Assembly (NCBI RefSeq): GCF_017161265.1
Contig: NZ_CP031393.1
Location: 496,001 to 560,000, forward strand
Direction: 5' to 3'
Source: Treponema medium
Lineage (GTDB): Bacteria > Spirochaetota > Spirochaetia > Treponematales > Treponemataceae
Length of the DNA stretch: 64,000 bases
In this document: positions 57,501 to 64,000 of the stretch, in pieces
Position numbering within the stretch: the first letter of the stretch is position 1
Layout of the letters: the number at the start of each line of letters is the position of its first letter
Made by a program: the position numbers and the translations under genes
Notes under the pieces: generated by a model
Seen by the model: the letters and a program-made list of their open reading frames with translations, nothing else
Database searches by the model: none
What the model was told of the DNA's origin: nothing

Positions 57501-58140
57501 AGACATCAAGCACCTCGCCACGGAGCGCAAACTCGCCCCGGACACTTACCCGCGGCACCCGCGTATAGCCCCATTGCACCAACAGCGAGGCTATTTTTTC
57601 CGTATCGATTTCCTTACCTTTATAGAGAGTACAGGTAAGTGTTTTAAGGTAGTCGGGCGGCGGAACCGGCGTTAGAAATGCCCGCTGGGTCATAACCGTT
57701 ACTGTGTTTGCTGTCGAGTTTGATATCGCTGAGTTTGGTGCCGCCAATCCGGACACCGCCTTTGACGTCAAGCCGGACGATACCGAACCGGAGACCGGTG
57801 CCCCTGCGCAGAGTTCGGCTAAAACTTGAGCACGTTCTGCAAACACTGGCGCAGAGTTTTGTACGGGGCGATATGCCATATTGCCCCACCACGGCAAAAT
57901 CTGAGCTTGTAATCCTGCAATATCGAGGTCTGCGCGTAACTCTTCTATTTCTTTTTCCGTCGGTACGACGATATAGAGATTAGCGTTAAAATGCCGAACA
58001 TATTCGGCAAGAAAAAAAGCGAATATACCACCTGAAAGTCCGTGTATATGATACGGAAAACGCCCTTCCCTCAAAGAGGAAAAAGCGTCTTGCATGGTCT
58101 TCCAAGAATGGATACTGTCTTGTAATGTATGTTCTTTCAT
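54541..58140 (-). CDS. mfd: Transcription-repair coupling factor Mfd
   Basis: A 1199-residue DNA translocase that removes stalled RNA polymerase and recruits UvrA. Domains: UvrB-homology N-terminal part, a low-complexity Ser/Ala/Thr-rich insert near residues 115-145, the RNAP-interacting domain (NPGDYVVHVNYGIGQFKGIE), and the SF2 motor with Walker A GDVGYGKTE (about 680) and DEEQRFG (about 785). The motor continues with SATPIPRTLH and QLRGRVGRSDRKAYAYLL. The ATG at 58140 is used. A family-3 repeat ends directly before it and no clear Shine-Dalgarno sequence is present. Confidence 0.96.
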   Translation of the reverse strand: MKEHTLQDSIHSWKTMQDAFSSLREGRFPYHIHGLSGGIFAFFLAEYVRHFNANLYIVVPTEKEIEELRADLDIAGLQAQILPWWGNMAYRPVQNSAPVFAERAQVLAELCAGAPVSGSVSSGLTSKAVSGLAAPNSAISNSTANTVTVMTQRAFLTPVPPPDYLKTLTCTLYKGKEIDTEKIASLLVQWGYTRVPRVSVRGEFALRGEVLDVCAAANKGSQHTAYRIQFDFTTIEKIKSFDMHTQASVEEFDSLTLYPMKEVIWDDERIAAFERNVQNMPEFTAEGMEKLIAHLKEHRAFDGEELFYPLCFEKPASVLDYLEYLHGAASTQRNADGASRHQGTGGATKPAVLLYMDYDRQRNAVEALEREYHGLYNKITRAIDDDLKHNLLITEYPMPQRLLLPFAELTESYPQSLFLRTLKESDETGASIVFNCDPPRSFFGNIVYLKEELTHLQQEGWRIFVFAESDAQALRIGELLKDIKATVLPLTLSSGFGIPELKILVIQENEIFGRRRRIPKSVKQVRSSVIDTFVELNPGDYVVHVNYGIGQFKGIERVKTLGHERDYINLLYAQDETVFIPIEQANLVQRYIGNEGEAPRLDIIGSKAWENRKNKVKKSVEDIADKLIDLYSRRKAAAGFAFAKDNEWQTAFEAAFPYEETEDQLTCIADVKTDMEKPIPMDRLICGDVGYGKTEIAMRAAFKAVMSGKQAAFLAPTTILAEQHFDTFQERFQKFPVKLARLSRFVPKAEQKKVLTQLKNGELDIVIGTHRVIQKDVQFKDLGLMIVDEEQRFGVKDKERLKQMKTNIDCLSLSATPIPRTLHISLLKIRDMSLLTTPPQNRRPVETVISPFDPEKIAQAIRFEVDRGGQVFYLHNRVESLEETRYKIQQLIPEVLIDIAHGQMSATELEDIFRRFNMGGFHVLIATTIIENGIDIPNANTIIIDRADMYGVSQLYQLRGRVGRSDRKAYAYLLYPENKALSEVAMKRLQVISDFTELGSGFKIAMKDMEIRGAGNLLGKEQSGDIYSVGFDLYLRLLEEAVERLQNAGYEPETEPVIELEYTGFIPDSYIRVPETKMEIYKKIAAVRTAEELDRLYAELSDRFGPVPEEAESLLSLAEIKIICAKLAIASLKERNGTVRITFAKVSKISIDKLLRMIKESAGRVKLDAKQPNVIMLETGSIGLKEKSEFISEKLNQLI

Positions 58141-58145
58141 CACCA

Positions 58146-58558
58146 ATGATTCGTGTGGAGGGTTTCATACCCGCCATTTTTTACCGCCACGGACGCCATC
58201 GTTCAAGAATGTGCGTCCTTACACATTCTTGAACTACGAGTTTTTCTACCGAAAAACTCGTTTCTGCTTGGAAACACTGACGTCCTGTCAGCAGTAGCAA
58301 GTTTTTTGTCAGAAAAACTTGTCGTTGACCAGTGTACACGGACGTACACTGGTCAACAGCGCCACGGACGCCATCGTTCAGGAATGAACGTCCGTGTTTA
58401 TTCCTGAACATTGAGTTTTTCTAATGAAAAACTCAATACTGTTTAGAACCACTGACATCCTGTCAGAGTAGCAATGGTGTGACAGAGCCACACCATTGCA
58501 GTCAAAACTATACACGAATGTATAGTTTTGAGGAACGCTCTGCGTCGGGGTTGTTGAT
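58146..58558. repeat. Family-3 modular hairpin element, inverted copy
   Basis: A reverse-orientation copy of the element at 29819-30235: TCAACAACCCCGACGC (minus strand, 58558) and ACCCTCCACACGAATCA (ending about 58146). It carries hairpins with GGA loops at 58201-58234 (inverted), 58277-58291 (inverted), 58324-58357 (stem GTTGACCAGTGTAC, loop ACGGAC), 58376-58409 (inverted) and 58452-58466 (inverted). A final one at 58501-58531 has loop ACGAAT. Plain hairpins with arms such as GAGTTTTTC/GAAAAACTC separate them. It fills the gap between mfd and the CRP-type gene. Confidence 0.75.
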
Positions 58559-59211
58559 TATCCGAAGAAATTGTCTTTTGTACGCCGGGTCGTTACGAAA
58601 CGGGCAAGGTCAACAATATTTTTTACGATAATACGGTCGCCGTATACCTCTAACCGCCCCTGATCGGCGAATTTCCGCAGCGCATCGCCGGTTGCCTCTG
58701 CCGAAAGACCTGCCCATCGGGCGACTTCTTCAGGCGTAATGATAAAGGTACGCATCTGGGTAGAACGGTCAAGATCGGGCTGCGTTTCATCAAGCATCAA
58801 GAATACATCGCCGACACGGGCAACATTATCTTGTATCGTCAAAATCATAAATCGCCGCTTTTGGACGTAAATACGCTTTACAAAGGTCTTTAACAAACGC
58901 ATTGCAATGGCCGGATTGCCGGTTAACAGAATTTCAAAGTTTTCTTTATTAAACTCGAGCGCAACAACATCGTCATACGCGATTGCGGAAGCGGAACGGG
59001 GAGAATTATCCAAAACAGCCATCTCGCCGAAGATCTCTCCCTGTTGTAAAATATCGAGATTTTTTTCCGCTCCGTTGATGATCTTAATCAACTGAACACG
59101 ACCCGATTGAATTAAATAAAAGGAAGCACCGGGTTCAAATTCGGAAAAAATAACCGAACCTTTGGGGAATTTTTTTGCAAAACGGGCAAACGAGGCAAAT
59201 AAATCAGGCAT
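58558..59211 (-). CDS. CRP/FNR-type transcriptional regulator
   Basis: A 217-residue regulator. The N-terminal cyclic-nucleotide-binding fold is FSEFEPGASFYLIQSGRVQL with GEIFGEMAVLDNSPRSASAIA (PBC region). A helical linker follows, and the C-terminal winged helix contains TPEEVARWAGLSAEATGDAL and RKFADQGRLEVYGDRII. The ligand cannot be deduced. GGAGC lies before the ATG inside the upstream gene, and the two overlap by 8 bp, so they are coupled. The stop codon touches the family-3 repeat end. Confidence 0.9.
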   Translation of the reverse strand: MPDLFASFARFAKKFPKGSVIFSEFEPGASFYLIQSGRVQLIKIINGAEKNLDILQQGEIFGEMAVLDNSPRSASAIAYDDVVALEFNKENFEILLTGNPAIAMRLLKTFVKRIYVQKRRFMILTIQDNVARVGDVFLMLDETQPDLDRSTQMRTFIITPEEVARWAGLSAEATGDALRKFADQGRLEVYGDRIIVKNIVDLARFVTTRRTKDNFFG

Positions 59212-60205
59212 GAATAGCTCCTTCGCATGTAGCCTGCAATTCTTTAATCTTAGGCACCAGCAGCGGACCTGCCATCGTCAAAGCTTTATCATAGAACGGC
59301 AACGCTTTATCGGGGCGATCCATACCTTGATAGCAGAGGCCGAGGAACATCAGAATTTCTGCAAGTTTTAAAGATTTGGGAAATTGGGTGATAAAGCCGG
59401 TGCCAAGTTGAATACACCGGACATATTCCGCTTGTTTATATAAACAGCGGGCTGCCCCTAAATAGGATGCTTCGATATTTGCACCTTGCTTTAACTCGAT
59501 AATCGTATGGTATTGTTTATACGCATCAGCCCACTTTTGCTGCTTTGCCAAATCTTCGGCAAGTTGGAACGTCAATTCTACAGAGGCATCATTGCTCTGT
59601 TCTGGTTGAGCAGCTCCGCCGCCGGGCGCGGCATTGACACTGCCTGTTTGCCGTGCCTCACCGAAGCTGCGCCCTGCCATCTGTGTCGAATTTGCAATAA
59701 TCGGCCCGATAGCAGCCAAATACTTACCGGCCGGATAGAGCGCCCGATAGCGCGCAGCTACTTGGGCAGCTGCTTGATAATGCTGTGACTTGTAAAAAGC
59801 CGTTGCAACCGTGAATAAACCGTCTTCGTTATTCGTTTGCTGTTTACTATCCATCAACGATTCAAGTTGGTGATGAATATTTCTCAGTTGTCTGGAAAAA
59901 ACCTTCAACATTTGAAGGATAATACGAGTATTCGTTTGAGCAAAGCTTTCAAATTCGGCAACCGAGAAGGTATATACGAGCGAATCGGTTAAAACCATTG
60001 CGCTTTCTTCCCGCGGATAATTCCCAAGTGCGGACTTCACCCCAAAAAACTCACCGGTTTTAATATACTCCGTTACCTGCGCGCCGGTTTCAATATCGAG
60101 CGAATTAAGTGCAATATGTCCGCTATGCAGCAAAAATACCCGAGCATCAAAATCGCCTGAAAAATAAATTACTGAATTTGCGCTGTATTGAACAGCCTTT
60201 GGCAT
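59204..60205 (-). CDS. Cyclic-nucleotide-binding domain protein with TPR-like C-terminus
   Basis: A 333-residue protein. Residues about 5-110 form a CRP-like beta-roll (FSGDFDARVFLLHSGHIALN; GEFFGVKSALGNYPREESAM). A helical TPR-like region of about 180 residues replaces the DNA-binding domain (ALFYKSQHYQAAAQVAARYR-like repeats; QLAEDLAKQQKWADAYKQYH; LFLGLCYQGMDRPDKALPFY). So it is probably a signalling or scaffolding protein, not a transcription factor. The ATG at 60205 follows GGAGGAC. It is upstream of and coupled to the CRP-type regulator; a joint sensor function is inference. Confidence 0.85.
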   Translation of the reverse strand: MPKAVQYSANSVIYFSGDFDARVFLLHSGHIALNSLDIETGAQVTEYIKTGEFFGVKSALGNYPREESAMVLTDSLVYTFSVAEFESFAQTNTRIILQMLKVFSRQLRNIHHQLESLMDSKQQTNNEDGLFTVATAFYKSQHYQAAAQVAARYRALYPAGKYLAAIGPIIANSTQMAGRSFGEARQTGSVNAAPGGGAAQPEQSNDASVELTFQLAEDLAKQQKWADAYKQYHTIIELKQGANIEASYLGAARCLYKQAEYVRCIQLGTGFITQFPKSLKLAEILMFLGLCYQGMDRPDKALPFYDKALTMAGPLLVPKIKELQATCEGAIHA

Positions 60206-60329
60206 TTTGTCCTCCGTACCACACGCAGTTCTCAACTGTAATTAACGGTAAGAACTACCTGCGATGATTATACCACACCTCGCGGAAAAAACCTAGTGTA
60301 TTATACATCTTTTTGCTATAATGATCGCT

Positions 60330-61190
60330 ATGATAGATTTGCATACTCATTCCACTGCTTCCGACGGCACTTTTTCACCGGCGGAACTGGCAGCGGAAGC
60401 CCATAAAGCCGGTCTTTCATTGTTTGCCCTTACCGACCACGACACGGTAGCAGGGGTTGCGGAAGCTCAGCAAGCGGGTAAAGTGCTCGGCATCCGTGTT
60501 TTACCGGGAATAGAAATCAGCGTTGAATGGCAGCCGGGAGAGCTGCATCTACTCGGACTTGGAATCGATATTGAAAATAAAACTCTGTGCAGTCTTATGC
60601 AGTATGCGCAGGCAAAGCGGCTGGAACGGAACCGTAAGATAATAGAAAAATTCAATGAGGCGGGAATTGTAATCGATGAAGAAAAGCTTGCCCAACTTGC
60701 CGGAGGGGCGGTAATCGGACGGCCTCATTTTGCGAAGTATCTTGTACAGGGAAAAAAAGCAAAATCCATTCAAGACGCCTTTCTTAAATATCTAGCCAAA
60801 GGACGGCCGTTTTATATTGAAAAGGAATGTTTACCGCTTGCGGAAGCGATAGAGGCTATTAAAGCCGCTCGCGGAGTTCCCGTTTTGGCGCATCCGATGT
60901 CGCTCTATCTTTCGTGGGGAAAACTGCCCGAAACGATTGCGCAATTCAAGGAGCAAGGCTTAGTAGGCCTTGAAGCATGGCATTCGGGAGCACGTTATGG
61001 GGAATGTGTGCGGCTGCAAGCATTGGCGGAAGAACTCGGATTGATTGTTACCGCCGGCAGCGACTTCCACGGTAAGAACCGTAAAGATGTGTATTTAGGC
61101 AGAACCGCAGCCCATCTCCCGATTGAAGACCGTTTTTTTACCGATAACCTGCTCCCCGCGCTTGCTGCCGTAAATGCCGACTATCGGTAA
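60330..61190 (+). CDS. PHP-domain phosphoesterase (RNase AM / YciV-like)
   Basis: A 286-residue metal-dependent phosphoesterase. The metal-ligand motifs are DLHTHSTASDGTFSP, ALTDHDTVAGV, PGIEISVEW, VLAHPMSLY and TAGSDFHGKN. The order and length match the YciV/RNase AM group, which acts as a 5'-3' exonuclease or 3',5'-nucleotide bisphosphatase. No Shine-Dalgarno sequence is present. TATAAT (60317-60322) overlaps an ATG at 60321, so the ATG at 60330 is preferred and would be close to the transcription start. Confidence 0.88.
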   Translation: MIDLHTHSTASDGTFSPAELAAEAHKAGLSLFALTDHDTVAGVAEAQQAGKVLGIRVLPGIEISVEWQPGELHLLGLGIDIENKTLCSLMQYAQAKRLERNRKIIEKFNEAGIVIDEEKLAQLAGGAVIGRPHFAKYLVQGKKAKSIQDAFLKYLAKGRPFYIEKECLPLAEAIEAIKAARGVPVLAHPMSLYLSWGKLPETIAQFKEQGLVGLEAWHSGARYGECVRLQALAEELGLIVTAGSDFHGKNRKDVYLGRTAAHLPIEDRFFTDNLLPALAAVNADYR

Positions 61191-61206
61191 AAGCATCCGT
61201 TATAAA

Positions 61207-61241
61207 AACGCCCTCTAAGACGATGCGTTTTAGAGGGCGTT
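61207..61241. terminator. Bidirectional terminator between the PHP gene and grdB
   Basis: Arms AACGCCCTCTAA (61207-61218) and TTAGAGGGCGTT (61230-61241). A second hairpin, GCTAACGGC/GCCGTTAGC with a CGAA loop (61271-61292; TTCG on the minus strand), follows directly after the grdB stop codon on that strand. Confidence 0.8.
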
Positions 61242-61299
61242 CACACAAGAACTTCTTGCTTCCAACATCAGCTAACGGCCGAAGCCGTTAGCCGGTCTT

Positions 61300-62589
61300 T
61301 TAGAACACAGTCTGCTCTGTGATGGGTGTTTGTAAGGCTTTTAAGGCTTTTTCGACAAGCGCACGGCGTAATTCTTTTTCGTCCTTTGCGTTCATTGTCG
61401 GGTTTCCGAGCGGATGCGGGATTGCTACCGCCGGTACAATTCTGTTTGCTCCTACTGTTTTTGAAATCGGGACTACGGTCGCAATATGCACAACCGGTAA
61501 AACTTTTTCAATTTCTTTAACCATCGTTGCACCGCAACGAGTACAGGTACCTCACGTGGAGGTAAGAATAACCGCCTGCACTCCGGCGTTTACAAGCTTT
61601 CCGGCAATTTCGGACGCAAAACGCTTTGCATTCGCAACGCTGGTGCCATTACCAACCGTCGTGTAATACAGCTCGTGCAGCTTTCCGATTTTATGTTCGC
61701 GTTCCATATCACGCAATACATCAACCGGCAATACACGGTTGGGGTTAGCGTTACAATAGGTGGGGTCATAACCGCCGTGCGCTGTTTCGCTGTTTTCGGA
61801 AGTCAGTTCAGAAATACCTTTCAGAGAGTATTCCCCGTAGTGAGAAGCGGAAGACGCTTCAATGTGATCGGGGTTTCCTTTCGGAACAACACCGCCGGAG
61901 GTAACCAACGCGATAACCGCCTTGGAAATATCGGTAATAGGTGCGTGCGGCGGTACCCGGTCAAACACCGGCATCGGATATTCGGTAACGAAAGCTTCGC
62001 CCTTGAGTTTCTGCACGAGCATATCAACGGCACGTTTTGCACCGCGCTCTTTTGCAAAGTAATTCTGGCGAATACCGCGCGGCAATAAACCGTCTGCAGC
62101 CGGATCAATAGCTCCACCGTTTAATATTTTTTTTGCGACAGCTGCGATTGCCGGTACCGCATGACGCATATCGGCAGCAGAGTTTTTCGTTTTGACGGTG
62201 TACATAAATGCTTTAAACACATCGTACCCGGGGTTCTCTTCGTATAAACCGGAGACGGCAGGAATGCCAAGCGCAGCAGCCGCTTTTGCAGCGCCGCCAC
62301 ATGCCATACCGTAACGACCGGCATTAAAACCGGGACCGGCAATCAGCAAATCCGCTTCATTTTTCTTTAAAACATCCTGAATAAATGCCATACACTCGTC
62401 GGTGTGGTCGTTAAAATAGTTATCACCGCAGACAATCGTCTTAACGATTTTTCCCCCGTCGCCGAGCGCTGCCTGAATCCCCATACCGGGACCGGCATTT
62501 CCATCGATCACTTCAATTTTGTAATCGGCAACATCTTCTCCGCCCTTTCCGGCAAAGAATTGGTTGATATAGTGTACAATCTTTTTCAT
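61300..62589 (-). CDS. grdB: Glycine/betaine reductase component B selenoprotein GrdB-type
   Basis: A 429-residue selenoprotein read through an in-frame UGA (61552-61554) at codon 346. Before the UGA is KLVNAGVQAVILTST; after it the frame continues G-T-C-T-R-C-G-A-T-M to ITEQTVF, as in GrdB/GrdF/GrdH, where U-x-x-C is the active site. Other family motifs are AGPGFNAGRYGMACGGAAKA, GLYEENPGYDVF and ALVTSGGVVPKGNPDHIEAS. With GrdE it forms the substrate-specific protein B of glycine, sarcosine or betaine reductase. It follows grdE by 10 bp. Which substrate is used cannot be told. Confidence 0.93.
61525..61539 (-). promoter_or_regulatory. Candidate bacterial SECIS hairpin in grdB
   Basis: On the minus strand CGTTGC-GGT-GCAACG forms a 6-bp stem with a GGU loop; the loop lies about 19-21 nt after the UGA. 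Bacterial SECIS elements have a stem loop with G/U in the loop at such a distance, read by SelB. Confidence 0.65.
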
Positions 62590-62599
62590 TGTTTACCTC

Positions 62600-63889
62600 T
62601 TATAATCCGCATGCAGATAAATTCCAGAAGCCCAGCTCATTGGTTGCGCCGGTAATAACCTGTAATTCCGCTTCGATACTTCCGTCTTCATGTAAGCTGC
62701 CGTCCCATGCACCCGCAATAACATTGGCCTGTTGGGGATCGCCGATAACCAAGTCCATCTTAGGCAGTTTGATAACCTGATTGGCGTTTCCGTTCGACAC
62801 AACGGCGTCCGCAGAAGGATGAGCATCTGCAAGCGACTGGCTCGCACCGTCCTGTCCGGCATATTCGTCGGTCAACAATACGGTTTTAATACCCTTTGCA
62901 GCAATCTTGCGGCAGTTCATCATCAAGTCGGCATCGGGGTTACCGAAACCTTCCTCGGAGATAATAACCGCATCGAGACCCAGTTGTTCCGCAAGTCGTG
63001 CAGTCAGAGAAGAGGAGCGCTCTTTATCGGCAAGCGTTACGTTCTCGTTGGTTACGATAACACCGATAAAGTTATAATCCTTTCCGTGCCGCTTATACAG
63101 TTCGTGGATAACGGGGCTGTTCTGGTGTACATACGTCGGGTTTTTATCACAGGCAGAAACACAGTTACCGCTTACAACTGCGCCGTCCATTGCCTCTGTG
63201 GGGTACATAATGGTCGGAACAATCTGCTTAACATCGACACCGTAGTAGTAGGTGTCATGCAGCAATCCCTGACTTTGAAGTGCATATACATAACCGACTT
63301 TCGGCAGATTGGGATATTTCTTGGCCTGTTCGATCGGGTTCAAGGTTTCGTAAACTTCGGTTTCTGCCGGAGCAACGGACTTTGCGGCGTTACCCAAATA
63401 GCGGGCAGTTTTCAGCCCCATCAAGCGCAACGATTTTTCTTTAACTGCACGGGTAGTATCATCTTTGACAATACCTTTTACTACAAGGTTAACCGTGCGG
63501 GAAAACGGCGTATATTCGGCGCCGGGACCACTCATATCGATAATTCCTTCTTGAAATCCGACAACGGTACCGGTTGTTACGACTGCTGCACCGCGAAGTA
63601 CGGCAGTTTTACCCGACCCGACAGTGTCTTCCTCACCGGTAAAGAATCCGGGGAAACATACACCGCTGCCTTCAATCTTACACCGTGGTTCAATAACGTC
63701 TTTAACGGAAATAATACGGGTTTTATCGCCCGGTTTGGTAATTGTCAGTGAAACATCTATGATAAGCGGATCTTCTTTAATGAGAGATATCAGCTCATCT
63801 TTGTTTATTTCAAGACAAGTTCCTTTGATAGCAGTTTTATCGGAAAACCGCATCTCATGAATAGGGATAATTCCCAGTTCAAGCTTCAT
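62600..63889 (-). CDS. grdE: Glycine/sarcosine/betaine reductase component B proprotein GrdE-type
   Basis: A 429-residue proprotein. The autocatalytic cleavage site is at C243 in VVSGNCVSACDKN, which in characterised GrdE gives a pyruvoyl group on the C-terminal subunit. The N-terminal ELGIIPIHEMRFSDKT and later DMSGPGAEYTPFSRTVNLV are family landmarks. It is the first gene of grdE-grdB; the other reductase genes (grdA, grdC, grdD, trx) are not in the window. AGGAGG precedes the ATG. It uses glycine or a relative in Stickland-type metabolism. Confidence 0.94.
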   Translation of the reverse strand: MKLELGIIPIHEMRFSDKTAIKGTCLEINKDELISLIKEDPLIIDVSLTITKPGDKTRIISVKDVIEPRCKIEGSGVCFPGFFTGEEDTVGSGKTAVLRGAAVVTTGTVVGFQEGIIDMSGPGAEYTPFSRTVNLVVKGIVKDDTTRAVKEKSLRLMGLKTARYLGNAAKSVAPAETEVYETLNPIEQAKKYPNLPKVGYVYALQSQGLLHDTYYYGVDVKQIVPTIMYPTEAMDGAVVSGNCVSACDKNPTYVHQNSPVIHELYKRHGKDYNFIGVIVTNENVTLADKERSSSLTARLAEQLGLDAVIISEEGFGNPDADLMMNCRKIAAKGIKTVLLTDEYAGQDGASQSLADAHPSADAVVSNGNANQVIKLPKMDLVIGDPQQANVIAGAWDGSLHEDGSIEAELQVITGATNELGFWNLSACGL

Positions 63890-63945
63890 ATCGACCTCCT
63901 ATACTTTTTTGAAAGGGGCAGACTATCCCCTAAGTATACTGTACT

Positions 63946-63974
63946 ATTTTATTGCAATTAATCTAAGCTGTCAA
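63946..63974 (-). promoter_or_regulatory. grdEB promoter
   Basis: On the minus strand TTGACA (63969-63974) and TAAAAT (63946-63951) are 17 bp apart. The leader contains a small hairpin GGGGATAGTCTGCCCC (63917-63932) before the Shine-Dalgarno site of grdE. Confidence 0.75.
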
Positions 63975-64000
63975 TTTATACTCACGGAAATCAATTTTTG

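Noticed and set aside
54554-57983. Open frames in other phases within mfd
   Set aside because: Shadow frames of a high-GC-third-position gene; no motif and no ribosome-binding site.
58190-58560. Regularly repeated palindromes that could be a CRISPR array
   Set aside because: No constant repeat of 24-40 bp alternating with unique spacers of equal size, and no cas genes; the units are hairpins with variable stems.
61319-63860. Long plus-strand open frames opposite grdB and grdE
   Set aside because: They are antisense to clearly conserved genes and show no family motifs.

Overview
The window looks like a chromosomal segment of a Treponema, most likely an oral or gut species related to the T. 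vincentii / T. medium group. That assignment is an inference from gene content and the moderate GC, not from a database search. Supporting content: a spirochaete-type coiled-coil membrane protein, a FabV enoyl reductase of the T. denticola TER type, a selenocysteine-containing glycine/betaine reductase component B, an Rnf complex, YgeY-YgeW, many Treponema-style lipoproteins, and poly-G tracts placed inside promoters.

Layout. 1-3.5 kb (minus): a partial coiled-coil protein, a HAD phosphatase and a GIN-domain lipoprotein. 3.6-7.3 kb (plus): a TetR regulator with tandem palindromic operators, then a GH13 glycosidase and an MFS carrier. 7.3-10.7 kb (minus): TldE/TldD protease pair and a HigBA toxin-antitoxin module. 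10.7-14.1 kb: a poly-G promoter with two lipoprotein genes, then a decayed ATPase gene split by a complete ISAs1-family element with a 10-bp target duplication. 14.2-18 kb: an esterase and fabZ, fabF, fabG. 18-24.8 kb: a second poly-G promoter driving four related repeat lipoproteins, followed by decayed copies. 24.9-30.4 kb: fabD, fabH, a DEAD-box helicase, a glycosyltransferase and tRNA-Val. 31-35 kb: ygeY-ygeW and an orphan metal-ABC permease. 35-41.3 kb: era and rnfCDGEAB. 41.7-46.7 kb: fabV-accBCDA. 46.8-54.5 kb: an exported protein, a candidate structured RNA, and pyrB-I-K-D-F-C-E. 54.5-64 kb: mfd, two cyclic-nucleotide-domain regulators, a PHP phosphoesterase, and grdE-grdB with an in-frame UGA.

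How the genes work together. Most of the fatty-acid synthesis machinery is present in three clusters (fabGFZ, fabHD, fabV-acc), and most of de novo pyrimidine synthesis is in one cluster. GrdEB, Rnf and YgeW/YgeY suggest amino-acid (Stickland-type) and purine-related fermentation coupled to ion pumping.

The most unusual signal is not a gene. The intergenic spaces carry families of modular palindromic elements. In one class, at about 4.5, 29.9-30.2, 34.7-35.0 and 58.2-58.5 kb, about 20 hairpins have stems that differ from copy to copy but keep base pairing. 19 of the 20 I located have GGA in the apical loop, in the form A-N-GGA-Y or A-GGA-Y. This matches the known high-affinity RNA target of CsrA, and one copy matches the published consensus at every position. 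A second class (about 143 bp, ends around GCATCAGAC/GTCTGATGC) behaves like a MITE, and one copy carries a first-class element inserted within it. The two poly-G promoters, whose spacers are 17 and 18 bp, look like phase-variable switches for surface lipoproteins.
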